Of a stretch of DNA of 64,000 nucleotides, positions 43,401 through 55,321 are shown in pieces (position 1 is the first letter of the stretch; the number at the start of each line of letters is the position of its first letter). Both the position numbers and the translations under genes were made by a program. The DNA is from Eretmocerus hayati (taxonomy: Eukaryota > Arthropoda > Insecta > Hymenoptera > Aphelinidae), in the NCBI GenBank assembly GCA_029851415.1, contig CM056742.1:96702976-96766975 (forward strand). Reading direction: 5' to 3'. The notes beneath the pieces were generated by a model. It was not told the DNA's origin, searched no databases, and worked only from the letters and a program-made list of their open reading frames with translations.

Positions 43401-46350
43401 TGAAAAATCTATTGTCATATAGGGTTGTGAATTGGCTTTGGTTCGAAGGACTAGAACGGAAAAGGACGTGCTGTAATCTGGAGCAATTCCCTCGGAAAGA
43501 TTCCATAATATCCAGTATTTAGGGTATTCATGATTCCAAATCAAGATTTATACTGATGATTTCAACAATAATATCGAAAATTCATTACCAATCAAAAAAA
43601 TGAGTAGGCATGATTCAATCACATAGGATGTTTCTGATGTTCAAAAATGTAATTCAAAGTGTCTCTATTCCAAGAAAATTTGATTTTGGTCAAATCTAAG
43701 TACTTACCGATACTCTTCGTTGACGGGCGGGTATGAATTTATAAAAATGGAGAAAAAATTTAGAACTTCAGTTCCCCCAGATCATAGTGTGGCTGTGAGA
43801 CAATGTACGACAACTATCAATAGATGTTCATTTAGATGATATACCAAGTTTGGTGTTAGAACTTGGAATTTCTAACGAATTCTACAATTTCACGTATAAG
43901 CACTCACGCATAAGCTAACCAACCCTGCTTCAGGATACTTATCCATAGCGAGTAGGTCAACTGACAAGCTTTTGGGGTTGTGCCATTTTGGCAAAATTTT
44001 TCTGGGTTGGAGATCCTCTCCGGCATTATCATCGTAGGAGTTCTCTCAAAAAAATGTGTTGTGGTCTTACCGAAAATAACTTGATTCTACTTGCCAATGG
44101 TTAGATGAGTTCTCATCATGGATATCTGATCGCAGGGATGCGGTTAACCACCTAGAACTACTCCCTCTGGGCTCAATAGATTCGATGTTCCCATGTACTG
44201 CCTGGGAATCCGCGTCCGTCTTCCTTGTCGACATCATTTCCGTTTCCTCCAACGATCCACCGCTATTCATCCATCGACATTTCGTTTGGAATGTTGCCAT
44301 AGTGAATTGGCCTTGATATCTCATGATCACTTTCCCTCGACATCTCACTTCTCGCGTTGCCATATGGTGCCGAACGTAACCTGAATAGATTGGACTGAAA
44401 TAGCCTCACTTACGAGCGACTCATCAGATTAGCGGCCTGAACATGACTACTAACCGACTCAAATTCCTCGGTTTCATCACAAAAGCTGGCCTATCGATCT
44501 GCCCCTCGAGACATACACATGATGGCTCGGATTCATCTGAAGCGGTTTCAAGTTGAGTCTCGATGACACGAGAATTTCAATTCACTTCTTTCAACAAATT
44601 AAAATGTGGTGTGGTGGCATAACGGACATCTGATGAGTTTCGACTGTATTACCACTCGAATAATGACAGTGAGCTGATTTCACAACATCTCGAAAAGATC
44701 TTCGAATGTACCTCTTGCTGGCAGTGAGCTCCTACTACTACGTTCATGAGTCACGGAAGGTCCCTAACGGAATAAAATATGCACAAGTCGTTGTTAGGTA
44801 CGGTCTGACTACTTAGCGCATCACAGCTAAGTACAACTACGAAATTCGGGCTTCTGTCATAGACAAAGCCACCCTTGCGTGAAGTGCATCCGCTCGGTGC
44901 TTCCTATGTTTACCTCAATTCTCAGAAATCTCCTATCATTTTAAAGAATTGTTGTTCCCAACAGGACCTTCACGTATCCTTTACGCCTGGTGACTAGATC
45001 AGCTGTCGGCCTGTGGCCCTCATAATTTTAATTCACTTTGTTTCATATTTGTTGTAATGTGTACCTAACAAGATTTTGCCGGGTACTGATTACGGGGTTA
45101 GATTCATAGACTCCATGACTCGTGCTAACGTTCTATTGAATGAATTGTTTGATAATCCATGTAAACTATATTTCCTTGGATTTTTGGATGGAAAATTCGC
45201 GAAAATAATGGCATATCCATTTCAAAGCTACTGCGATTATATCAGATTTCATAGACGTAACGACGTTTTTGAACAAGAACTATCATTATTCGCAAAACTA
45301 GAGAATTTCTATCGAATTGCACCATGATCGTTGCTGTGCGCATGATTTCTGACGTTCGTTCAGAACGTTTGTACCAGCCTGGTTAGCTGGATTGCCCGTT
45401 GATTTGTTCTTACTTATGCATTTTAGTTCCCCCGGACTATACTCCGAGAGTACTGAAATGCGTTCTAATCGCGCAAAATGATGAGGAAAGAAATCGATCA
45501 ATAGTTCCCCCAGCCTACGCACGGGGTGTAACGATTGCAAAAGATTGTTATATATAAGAAAGCGGCCTCTCTTTTCCTTGACTCTAACAAATGCTTAGCA
45601 ATACTTCTGATATTGCAAGTTCAATCACTTGCATGAGCGTGAATGCGTGATATTTATTCGAATGAGAGTAAGAGAGACAGAAGTATACTATCTCTAATGT
45701 GAGTAATAAGGTGTAGGCATTGTGTGTATTGTGTGAGCTATATGTGCAGCGACGAATAATAAGAGAAACCAACGGACTAACCAATAACTCACTATAGTAT
45801 ATATGTGCTACATATATGCCTTCAGAATCGATGTATTCGATTTTGATGCATGAATTAATCGCAATATTTTTGTTCCCAGCTTATACAGATGAGCTCGTTG
45901 TCGAGATACACGAGTGACTTCCCTCGTTCGTATATTCGAGTCGGTACACCTTTTCCTCGGAAGAGCTTATGCACAGCTTTCCGAGAAGTAAACAAACACG
46001 GTGTATTTCGGCAATGTTTCTGCACGTTGACAAAATTGATTCTATAGTTCGAACTTTCGAAATGCAGAGTCAATGTACTTCGACTGTTCGAGCTTCAAAC
46101 GTAAAATTTTGAATCCACTATGTTACAGATAGACGCTTGCGATTTTCATATCGCACTAATTTTATGAACGAACTTATATATGGTAATGACGAACTTTTCA
46201 TGAAAAATTCCCTTTTTCGAATAATTTTTCAATCAAAGTCGAGTGGATTTTATGCAGAATTTCATACAAATTTCTGCTCTTGACGAGAGCTGCTTTCAGT
46301 ATAGGTTCGTGTCAGGGTTAACGTACCACCAATTGGGTACCATTCGTGAG
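43401..46350. other. Mostly unrecognised; one open frame of unknown nature at 45076-45327
   Basis: No domain was found. The + frame 45076-45327 (83 residues, RFIDSMTRANVLLNELFD..., ending in a stop) and the minus frame 44067-44363 are open but have no motif I know. The rest is AT-rich. Confidence 0.4.
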
Positions 46351-47020
46351 GTTGGGGATATACCTATGAGTATATAACCACTATTTTACCGAGAAAACGA
46401 GTCGCATAGATGTGTATTTGCGACTAAGAATCGGCCTCGCTGCACTGTTTACTTTGCAACCAATAACTCGTTAGTGCTCGGATCGATCGAATCTCTCGCA
46501 CTTTCGATCGATCGACCGGGGATACTGTTGCTTGGGAGATCTGCACTTTGATCAGAAATGCCGAAAGGGTATGCTATTGCCACCTATTATTCGATTGAAT
46601 CATGTCCAATAAGATATATGCGTGCATTTTTATATACGATAAGGTCATAAGCAAAAAAAATAAGTCAAAATCTTGTATCTTCATGATTCAATCGATCAAG
46701 ACGTTGGTACACAAGCAATTCTCGTTATAGCCATATGGGGTTGTGCATAAACCACGTTACCATTTCGGGGGAGGGGGGGGGGTCTCGATCTGGCCCACCG
46801 GCACCCCATGTTATAAGGATACGGAAACCGGTCACCCAGGGGGGGGGGGAGAAGGGTCAAAATCGACTGGAAATTGGGCTACGTGGTTTATGCACACTCC
46901 CTATATGTGTACTCAGATTAAAGCTAATGAACCATACTACATGAACAGATAATAACCAAGCCTAACGAAATTGGCTTACCCATGCGTTTGATCGATCGAA
47001 GGTCAATTTTACGAAAAATT
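46351..47020. repeat. Dispersed repeat, copy 2, interrupted by a MITE
   Basis: Direct-orientation copy of 32316-32820. It differs by substitutions and small gaps and by the insertion at 46737-46901. Confidence 0.8.
46737..46901. mobile_element. MITE, 165 bp, with GTGCATAAACCACGT terminal inverted repeats
   Basis: Ends GGGGTTGTGCATAAACCACG and ACGTGGTTTATGCACACTCC are inverted repeats. The G-runs are at 46769-46781 and 46841-46850. It is flanked by TAT on the left and TATAT on the right; copy 1 of the surrounding repeat lacks it (CCATATGTGTG). The termini resemble MITEs with a GTGCATAAACC/GTCCATAAAT start seen in many insects, but I did not verify this. The overlapping + frames (46735-46952) are chance. 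Confidence 0.8.
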
Positions 47021-48189
47021 GAACATTCAAAATACGCATGCAGAAAAGCTCTATAATATCCACGACTTATCGGAATCTATTGATCCAATACGGCTGAGCG
47101 ATCGGTATGGTACATATTCAAGTGGCTATCGAGATGGAAAGTTTGATTTCCAAGGGAGGGCCTGGAAATATTGAAAATAATATATGGGAAGAAAATTATT
47201 GGGTTAATCTCTCATGAAAAGATTTAGGTACGTTCAACCATACTTTTATTCAGAAAAATATAATGATTTGAACTTTACTGAATTTTGTGCTCCTTGATGA
47301 TTCAAACACACGATCATTCCTGTCTGAGCAGGCTTATTCGAACCGGGGCCGCGGTTATTGCCTATTCCATTCCAAATACATCTCGAGGATGCCTTATGGT
47401 GGAATTTCATGATCTCAGAAGATGTCGCATCCGGGCGTTGACTTACTCTGTCTCGGGGAGACCTGCTCGTTCGTGGGTATATAGAGTTTCTACTTTTGAA
47501 CTGTTTAGCTATCCAGGCGCGAGAAAGCAAGCATTGCTCGCGCAACGATTCATATACCCTCGGACGGCCAGAGTCCCACTTCGAGACACGTTTCGGCGGC
47601 TTGGACCCTGCGTCGACATAGACACGCGTAATTACCATTACATGCGAATATCTTTCCAAATATCGGGATCGATTGGTTGAATTATAGTATATGTGAATCG
47701 ATGAAGAATGGATTGGAGAAGGCATAGATCTATATCGGCTATATATATATGTTATGACGAGCGATGCGATGGGATTGTGATGACGTGCAGCTATATATAT
47801 GCACGGTGGTTAATACACAAAATTGCAAGCATATATGGGTTAGTATTAGTTTTACCAAGACCAACGTATATGATTCTACTCTCACGACTGGTCTGATGGT
47901 TATCTGCGCAAGTGGCTGACTGAAATCGCTTACTTCTGAATTTTTAAAATTATCTGGAAATTGCAGACGTTGCAGTATTCAGATCTGGTCACATAATGCT
48001 TATGGTGCCCTATTTGGCGATGATCCTGATTGAAAGACGATAGGAACTGGGCGCCAATGCTGCCTGAAGGATTCGAATTTTTCCGCAGACCTCGATGATG
48101 CTGTACAGCCACGCGCGGATGATTTTCGGTTATGGGGACTTCGAATGTTTACTCGTGAGAATGGATGAGAAATCTCAAGAAGATTCGCT
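47021..48189. other. No gene recognised; both strands open at 47246-47725
   Basis: A GC-richer patch (47290-47640) leaves long frames open on both strands, which speaks against either being coding. No motif is seen. Confidence 0.35.
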
Positions 48190-50152
48190 TGATTCCTCGT
48201 GATTAATATTTGATGACGATGATGATGGAGATTGTGATATGGTTGGGATTGAAGATCCCCAGAATTCCAAGGGAAAGAAATCACAACTCTCAGCTGATGC
48301 GTTCCGGAATCATGAACCCTTTTGCGTCGGACTACACTACCGGTCAAAAGTTTAAGATCACCCAAAAATTATTTTTTCAATTTCGTAAGTTGAACTACTT
48401 GGCTCTATTTGACCGTAGAGGACTCTTCTGGAGCTCATTTTGTAAGTTTTTTCACACAATTCAAGATGGCATGATTCATTTTTATCCGTACGGATCGGGA
48501 TCTTTCCAATTTGAGCTTGGGAAAGTGTCAATTTCAACGATTCTTGAGAGAATCTTTCGGCTCGTGCCAATTTGAGCCACAAGAATGTTCCAATATGCGA
48601 GTTGTGGGATACAAAAGTACAATCCTAGAGCTTCAAAATCCGTTTTTGAACGTCCCTCTACGCCACTGCTAATCCGAGCTATGACATTTTCTCTGAGGGG
48701 ATATTTCTCACAAAAAATAGCATTCCAATTCGAGAGAGATACAGAGATGCATTTTTAGCAAGTTTAATCATCAATTCTATCATCTATATCTTAATCAAGA
48801 AAACGAAAAATTTTTGAAATATGCCCCAAAAAGTGAATTCTCTCGTCATTTTTGAATACAGGTACTAGATTTTGCGGAAAATCTTCCCTCAAAGAAAATG
48901 TCATTGCTCGGACTGGAAGTGGCGTAGAGGAACGTTCAAAAACGGATTTTGAAGCTATTGACTTGTACTTTCCTATCTCTTGACTCTCATATCGAAACAT
49001 TCATGTGGCTCAAATTGGCGTGAGCCAGAAGATCCTCTCAAAAACCGTCGAAATTGACACATTTCCAAGCTCAAATTGAGAAGATCCCGATCCGTACGGA
49101 TAAAAATGAATAATGCCATCTCAAAGTACGTGAAAAAACCTTCAAAATGAGCTCCGGAAGAGTGCTCTACAGTCGAATAGAGCCGAGTAGTTCAACTCAC
49201 AAAATTGAAAAAAAAAATTTGGGTGAGCTTAAACTTTTGACCGGTAGTGTATACTTCCACGATCGACACAACGATAGTCGTTGTTTTTATAGAATATTAA
49301 GAGGATGAAATTGCGCGCAACAGTTTGAGCGAGAGCTGGAACGTATAGCTGTTGAAGTACAAAACGTAAGTTCCTGCTCAATTTACTGAAATGGTAGGGA
49401 AAGATTTCTCCGCTCTACATCTATGCATCTTTCCCTGTTCGAGCGAATTGAAAACTCCCCACCTCTGGTCATGAGCGAAGAAGACGAGGCTAGATTTCAG
49501 ATGGCCAAGACATGTCATATATGTGGTGAGGAGTTTCAACGAGATCATATTCGTTTTCGCGATCATATGCAACGTGGACCTGGTTCCTTCAGATCCGCGG
49601 CTCATTCAATTTCTAATTCATTATATCAAGAGAAATTCCAATTGTATTCCATAACGGATGTAGCTATGGCACACATCATTTGATTCGTTTGTTGAAGTTT
49701 AAAATAGAGGGGGAACTTTCTGTCATACCACGTAATATGGAAAGGTACATTTCTTCCAACAAAAACGTGGATAATATGAGAGTGAAGTTGACATTCATCG
49801 ACTCATTCAAATTTCTTAGTTCAAGCTGAGAATAACTCGCATCACTGGTACCGAGAGGGAAATGCACATCCAGAGAAAACAATTCAAGAGAGGATTACAA
49901 AACAGTGATGATGTAGAACGAGCATTCAATTCACTCAAAAGAAAGGGTGTCTTCCGCTATGACTACTTTGATATCGATTCGAAACTTGGAGTATCCAGTT
50001 TACCGCACACTCATGAATTTCATAATCCTCTCACGGATTGGCACTTAGATGACGCATCATATGGACGCATCATATGAACACGCTAGGGATGTTTGAGAAA
50101 TATTCCACTGTGAAACACTGTGGGATTACGCTGAGCTTTATTTGAAAACTGA
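48190..50152 (+). pseudogene. Polinton/Maverick-type protein-primed DNA polymerase B, remnant
   Basis: Conserved blocks come in the order expected for Polinton polymerases. NHEPFCVG (about 48302-48325) is continued after an insertion by a tyrosine/phenylalanine-rich YFH and a CFYRILRG stretch. Then come PLVMSEEDEARFQ and a Cys/His nuclease-like knuckle, CHICGEEF...RFRDHMQRG...AAHS (49440-49620). After a stop, RNMERYISSNKNVDN and LTFIDSFKFLSSSL follow at about 49730-49830. Then KRKGVFRYDYFD, LPHTHEFHNPL, and after another stop DYAELYLKTD, ending at about 50148. Polintons use this polymerase to copy their DNA from a protein primer. Frames break at least five times, and only the exonuclease half is present. 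Confidence 0.82.
48335..49249. mobile_element. Tc1/mariner-type palindromic element, 915 bp, TA-flanked
   Basis: TIRs CACTACCGGTCAAAAGTTTA and their complement (ACCGGTAGTG) are flanked by TA at 48333-48334 and 49250-49251. The arms match for roughly 400 bases each, so it is a long-TIR non-autonomous element. CACTACCGGTCAAAAGTTT-like ends are known from Tc1-like elements. It lies inside the polymerase B sequence. There is no transposase. Confidence 0.9.
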
Positions 50153-51560
50153 TCAAGAGGCGCGATAGCGCCTCGCTGGCGAGTATGGAGAAGAAAAAAC
50201 AAGCGAGGTGCCGTGCCTTATATATGTCGCAAGCAAAGTGATCAGTCCGCTAATGTATACAGTCGCTAGCGGATGTATACATTACCTAGGGAATGTATAC
50301 ACCCGCAGTCAAAGTGTTCAAGGATCGCTCTCGCAGCGCGGGCGAATACTTTGCCCAGGTAATGTATACTCTGACTAGCGACTGCATACACTGCCATAGA
50401 CCGACTCGGCAAAGTATCTACCGATGCCGCAGGCCCCAGGTTCGCGGGTATACGAGTCAACGATGGAGATTCGATTTTCTGCATTAGCATACGTGAATGC
50501 ATCAATGAATAATTTACTACCCTCATTGAAGAATTCAAGCCTAAATATCTCAAACTATCAATCTTAGAAAGTGCAAATGATTCATATTAAGACAACCTAT
50601 CGTGAATCATGGATAGAGTAAGTATAATGAATGAAAATGGTGTTCTAGAACACTATGTTGATGATTATATGATCATCCATTGGAACGTGTTTTAATAATG
50701 GTCAAACTCTATAGAAGTTGTGATAGACTAGTTTACAGCTGGTGTAGCATCAATGTTGCACAAGTTATTGATCTTTACACTCCTCGAAAATGCTTCTCAG
50801 GAGAATGCTGAAGTCTTCCGTAAATCCGTGTACGACCATATCATGAATTATTCATATATGAGCCAACCGGGACCTCGACAACTCTCCGCAACATGTAAGA
50901 GGCTCATATGGATATATTTTCCCCATTGATAAAATGAGTTTATCTAGTACAGTTGAGTCCGCTTAAGACGGAAACACTTAATACGAAATAACGCTTATTA
51001 CGACAGAAGTGCTCGGTCCCGTGGTCCCCCTATGCTAAGTCCTTGATACACTCAATACGATATACGGATAAGACGAGAGGATTTTTCCGGTCCCTTGAGT
51101 TTCGTCTTAAGCACTGCAGTTTTGTAATCAAATTCAGTTCAATAGATTTATTCTCACATTGATAGTTTGAGATATTTAGGCTTGAATTCTTCAATAAGGG
51201 TAGGAAATTATTCATTGATGCATTCACGTATGCTAATGCAGAAAATCGAATCTCCATCGTTGACTCGCATACCCGCGAAGCTGGTGCCCGTGGCATCGGT
51301 GAATACTTTGCCGAGTCGGTCTATGGCAGTGTATGCAGTCGCTAGTCAGAGTATGCATTACCTAGGCAAAGTATTCGCCCTCGCTGCGAGAGCGATCCTT
51401 GAACACTTTGACTGCGGATATATACATTCCCTAGGAAATGTATACACCCGCTAGCGACTAAATACATTGGCGAATCGATCACTTTGCCTGCGACATATAC
51501 AACAAAATCGGGTTTCCTAACCTCTACTTTTTTCCCACATGGCTTATCTTTCCGTTATTA
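50153..51560. repeat. Hairpin-headed repeat, copy 2, split by a palindrome
   Basis: Starts with GAGGCGCGATAGCGCCTC (50157-50174) and runs with the 16557 copy to GTGCCTTATATA. After the palindrome it resumes at GGTTTCCTAACCTCTAC (about 51508-51530) as in copy 1. It begins directly at the end of the polymerase B sequence (50152) and may be what truncated it. Confidence 0.65.
50221..51499. mobile_element. 1.28-kb inverted-repeat element with GTATACATT words
   Basis: TATATGTCGCAAGCAAAGTG at 50221 is mirrored at 51499. The arms are about 345 bases each; the spacer is 50566-51157. AATGTATAC/GTATACATT and GCGACTGCATACA-like words recur in the outer 250 bases. Frames 50266-50553 (-) and 51167-51454 (+) are the same 95-residue translation read from the two arms. 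Host empty site: 16632-16640 (TTATATACTTTG). Confidence 0.85.
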
Positions 51561-51784
51561 CTCAATAATAACCTGTTCTTCCTTATTATACGATTCTCGA
51601 ACATGTTGACTTTCATATCGCCACCTCACCCTGTAAACTTGGAAGCATTTGAGACTTTTTTTCATCTTGTAATTTTGAGGCTTCCGTTTTCCTCTTCTCC
51701 CAACTTTCTCCTAAGGATCGAATGCATTTCGACTTTTTCCTAAGTATCGAAAGCAATCGAGACATCTCGGCGGGGAGTTGAGTA

Positions 51785-51815
51785 CAAGTAGGGAGGGATA
51801 GGTATGGTGGGATGT

Positions 51816-51878
<63 letters not shown>

Positions 51879-51880
51879 CC
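51785..51880. repeat. (GA)n microsatellite
   Basis: An uninterrupted GA run at about 51815-51872, then a G-run, joined directly to LINE sequence. Confidence 0.95.
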
Positions 51881-53207
51881 GCTGTAATTCAGATCAAGAA
51901 TCCCGCGATCCGCGAGACTGGACCAGCTGTTAGTGGCCGCGGTTATGCTCGAAAGACCATAGGGGGAACAGCTGTATACAGCTGCTACTATTCGCCGTCG
52001 CTCAAGACGCACGAATTTGAAAACGAGCTCCACGACCTAGAAGAGGATGTGAGGCAATAGGGGGCCCAGTCATAATCGCGGGGGATTTCAACTCCAAGGA
52101 ACCGACTTGGAGCGGGGGGCCGCGCGATAGACCGCACCGTGTCAGGAGATGCGGCTTACGTATTGGCGAGTACTCCGCCCATCTACTTGCTCGTCGCGGA
52201 GCGGGTGAGGATCTGGGACCGCCAGAAAGTGATCGGAGCCGAACGAGTGCTGACTTCGACAACGAAGGAGATCATCCACGACAACGAGGAGGAGACCACC
52301 CTCGAACAGTGGCAAACTGAGTGGGATTCGCCATTTGCGAATGGCAGATGGACGCACCGGTGTATCCGTGACGTAGCCGAGTGGGCGGAACGCACCCACA
52401 GAGGGATGGACTACTGCACGACGCAGGCACTGAGTGATCACGGTTGCTTCGGTGCCTACCTGACCCGGTTCAAGAAGAGGACATCCCCAGCATGTCAGTC
52501 ATGCGGGGACAAATAGGATGACGCTGAACACGCCATGTTCACGTGCAACGACACCCGAAGGGAGCGCGCCGAGTTGGATGAGTCGCTGGGTGCTCAACTA
52601 ACACCTGAAAACCTCGTCCCGTACTTGCTTCGCAACCAGGAGACATGGGATAGAGTCACCGGATACATTAAGCTAGTAATGACCCGTAAGGAGGAGAAAG
52701 AAGGGGGAGTGTGGCGCCTCGAACCAGGCGAATCACAGTGAGTCTGCCGATTCAAACAGAAGAGGTCCAAATTATTCCAGGAGGAATATGATGAACTGGA
52801 GAGGGAAAAAAGAAGGAAAAAGGAAGAAGAAAGGAGAGAGAAGATCGAAGAAAGAAGAGTAGGAAAAGATCGAAGAAGGAGCAACAACACCTGCGAGTCG
52901 TGAGAAAAGAGAGTCGCTCGATCCTGAGCGCGATACGCCTCCGGCCCTAAAGTAATGCTAACGCGGTTCCGGGGTGGGTTGGTTAGATAGTGGTCAGCTG
53001 CCCCCAGTTCTGCAGTGATGGCTTGCCAACACTGTAGGGCTGAGAGCAGAAGGTTCTAGCCCCCAGGGCACACGGGCGCGGGATTCATGCTCATCCGGTT
53101 CACCGGGTGGGCAAAATGAAAGCGCTCATGGTCTGCCTGTGGGACATCCAATAGGGATGTCCCGATTTTTCCTTATATTCCACTTTAAAAGAAAAAAAAA
53201 AAAAAAA
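51881..53207 (+). pseudogene. R1-clade-like LINE copy A, internally deleted
   Basis: A piece of apurinic-type endonuclease (VYSCYYSPSLKTHEFENEL, then in a shifted frame the motif GDFNSKEPTWSG near 52083-52120) is joined at about 52135 directly to the RT C-terminal region (AAYVLASTPPIYLLVAERVR and onward), so the whole RT core is missing. The C-terminal zinc knuckle is CQSCGDK...HAMFTC, broken by a TAG at 52513-52515. The 3' untranslated region carries AGTAATGCTAACGCGGTTCC, and the copy ends in an A-run (53188-53207) followed by GAGAGAGA. R1-like C-terminal zinc knuckles are known to bind nucleic acid. Confidence 0.82.
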
Positions 53208-54331
53208 AAAGAGAGAGAGATTGATTGATAACAAATTTATTATGCCTTGGTCTTGGTAGACAGTATGGTAATAGGCATACAGAAAATAACAAGAAAAGAA
53301 GATATAATATAGCGCTACATGTATACTCATGATCTCATTCTAGATGAACGAATCAAGGAAAAAGTCAGTCCAAGCCTTCCAAAATTTAGAGATTGAAATA
53401 ATGCTTCTTCTCCACATCAATCTTCTGAGGAGACTAAGTGAGCAAAAAATCCTTCATAGCCTCTTCAAGTAATGAAATTTTCCCCAGCTGCCGAAAGCCC
53501 GGAGGAAGAGAGTTACACAAATGAGCACATTGAACCTGGAAAGATCTTCTTCCATATTCAAGTCTTATATTGGGAACTTTGAGCACCCGCTCTTCTGCAT
53601 CACCGCGTGCGGGGCGTTCATATTGGTACCTGGTGAACATCGCATCTAGGTAGCCAGGCTCTCCTAATTGCATGATCTTGTGCATTAACAGAGCTGCGAA
53701 GTACATTCTCCGCAAATCAGTTCGTAACCAACCCAAACGTTGCCTGAACGGGGTGATGTGCTCGTCTCTCCTAAGATCAAAAATGTACTTCAACATGAAT
53801 TGCTTAGTCGCTGTATCCGTTGCCGCTGTTCGTCCGTGGCGTCGAGGTACACGACCATGCAATAGTCTATATGCGGTTGAACCAGGGACTCGACTAGGGC
53901 AACTCGGAGAGGTCTGGTGGTACATGCCCTGAAAAACCGCAATCCATACAGGGCTCTGTTGACTTTCTTAGTTACTTGGTCGATGTGCGGTTCCCACGGC
54001 AGTTCATTGTCAAGTGTAACACCAAGGCTCACGACCGTATCACTGAACGGAATGAATTTTGCCTCCTGTAACTCAACCCCTGACAAGTCCATTGTCTTCA
54101 GATCTTCGATATTCCTTTCAGAACTGAAGTAGATTGCCTTGGTCTTGCCAGCGTTGAGACACAGGTCAGAACTTCTGGCCCACTCAGCAACAAGTCGCCC
54201 TATTCCTCCTGGCTGAGCAATGCCCTCTCTGATCTTAGATTTCTCGACTTGGAGATAAATTTGTAGGTCGTCCGCATAAGAAACATGATGTATTGACTTC
54301 TCATCAAGCAAACCAGAGAGAGAGAGAGAGA
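53208..54331 (-). pseudogene. Jockey/CR1-like LINE copy 1, 3' half
   Basis: On the minus strand the frame up to 54318 starts in the RT (SGLLDEKSIHHVSYADDLQI) and reads through the thumb (LTW-like LPWEPHIDQVTKKVNRAL), then shifts at about 53800 and ends with a C-terminal tail to 53434. It is 5'-truncated at a GAGAGAGAGAGA run (54318-54331). The 3' end begins with TTGATTGAT next to GAGAGAGAG (53208-53221), tail to tail with copy A. The protein is very close to that of the element at 58247-60288. Confidence 0.85.
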
Positions 54332-55320
54332 TTGTATGATTGATATAAATTTTACTGAGGACGGGGGTTAAAAACCCATTTGCCCAGATAACAGGTATAC
54401 ATACCAAGACTCAAGCTTAATAGATTAATAATAAAATTGAGAATGATGAATATATGAATAAATAATGAGGAGACTGAGAAGTATTTACATTTAGATATGT
54501 GACCATTGAATTGACATCGTTTTTGCCGGGAGAGCTCTCAATTCAGGCTACAGTACGTGCCGGCTACGTAGGTTGTTGCAGAATATCGATGAGAGGTGAC
54601 GGGATCGGTTCTAGCCCTTCGTGCAAAGCACGCTCGAACCAATCTTTGCTATCACGATCGCGTAGAAAATTTAGCAGAACATCTTTCAGGCTCTTCAGAC
54701 TAGCTTCAAAGTCAAGGTAGGGGAGTTTATTCAGGAGATGTGAAGCCCGGATGGTAAACGACTGATTCAGAGCTTCAGTGCGTGGAGATCTGTAGGTGAA
54801 AGAGGCTTTGCTCTTCCTTTCTGACTGTCGCAAAGTAGGGTTTTCACTGGCAAGAGAAAACTTGGATCTGAGAAACACCGGCTGATTGTGTTCAATAATG
54901 GCAAGTGCAAGTGAGCCGAGAAGGTACTCTCGGCGACTTTCAGCGGAGAGCCAGCCAAGACTCACACGGTAGGGTGTGACATTGGCTTGTCGAGGGATGT
55001 TACCATAAATAAATCTGATACGAGCATTGTGCAAACGGTGGAGTTTCAAGGCTTGCTCTTTGTTCAACCCAGTAAGTAACGCCGCACCATAGTCGAAATA
55101 TGGCAGAACTAAGCTAGTAACTAGCTGTTGCCGTAGCGGACGAGCCAGACTACGAGCAGCAACTCTCAAGGAATAGAGAGATCCATGGATACGCTGACTA
55201 ATTTGACTGATTTGTTCGCCCCAATCAAGTGATCGATCGATAAACATTCCAAGACTCTTGATCTGAGACGAGTACGGAATGTTTGTCCCCATGACCTGCA
55301 CTTGTGGCAGTTGATCCAGA
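54332..55320 (-). pseudogene. Jockey/CR1-like LINE copy 2, 3' end
   Basis: The minus frame 55301-54564 (245 residues) reads from the RT thumb (LGMFIDRSLDWGEQISQI) through the C-terminal region (LRQQLVTSLVLPYFDYGAAL). It is 5'-truncated at 55318 next to AGAGAGAG. It differs from copy 1, so it is a second family. The 3' end meets the GA run at 54331. Confidence 0.82.
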
Positions 55321-55321
55321 G

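Noticed and set aside
45076..45327. Possible part of the Polinton remnant
   Set aside because: No motif fits a Polinton protein and it is 3 kb from the polymerase; left as unknown.
46735..46952. Two 69-residue + frames
   Set aside because: They span the MITE and its G-runs; frame openness is due to low complexity.
47325..47360. tRNA-like B-box (GGTTCGAAT on the minus strand), possible tRNA or SINE head
   Set aside because: No A-box, no cloverleaf and no CCA-side stem found at the right distances.
47246..47725. Long frames open on both strands
   Set aside because: Both strands open in a GC-rich patch, with no motif; probably chance.
50266..51454. Two 95-residue frames with the same translation (50266-50553 - and 51167-51454 +)
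   Set aside because: They are the two arms of one palindrome; identity follows from the inverted repeat and no domain is visible.
51815..52033. Frames rich in Ser-Leu or Glu-Arg repeats
   Set aside because: Translation of the (GA)n microsatellite.
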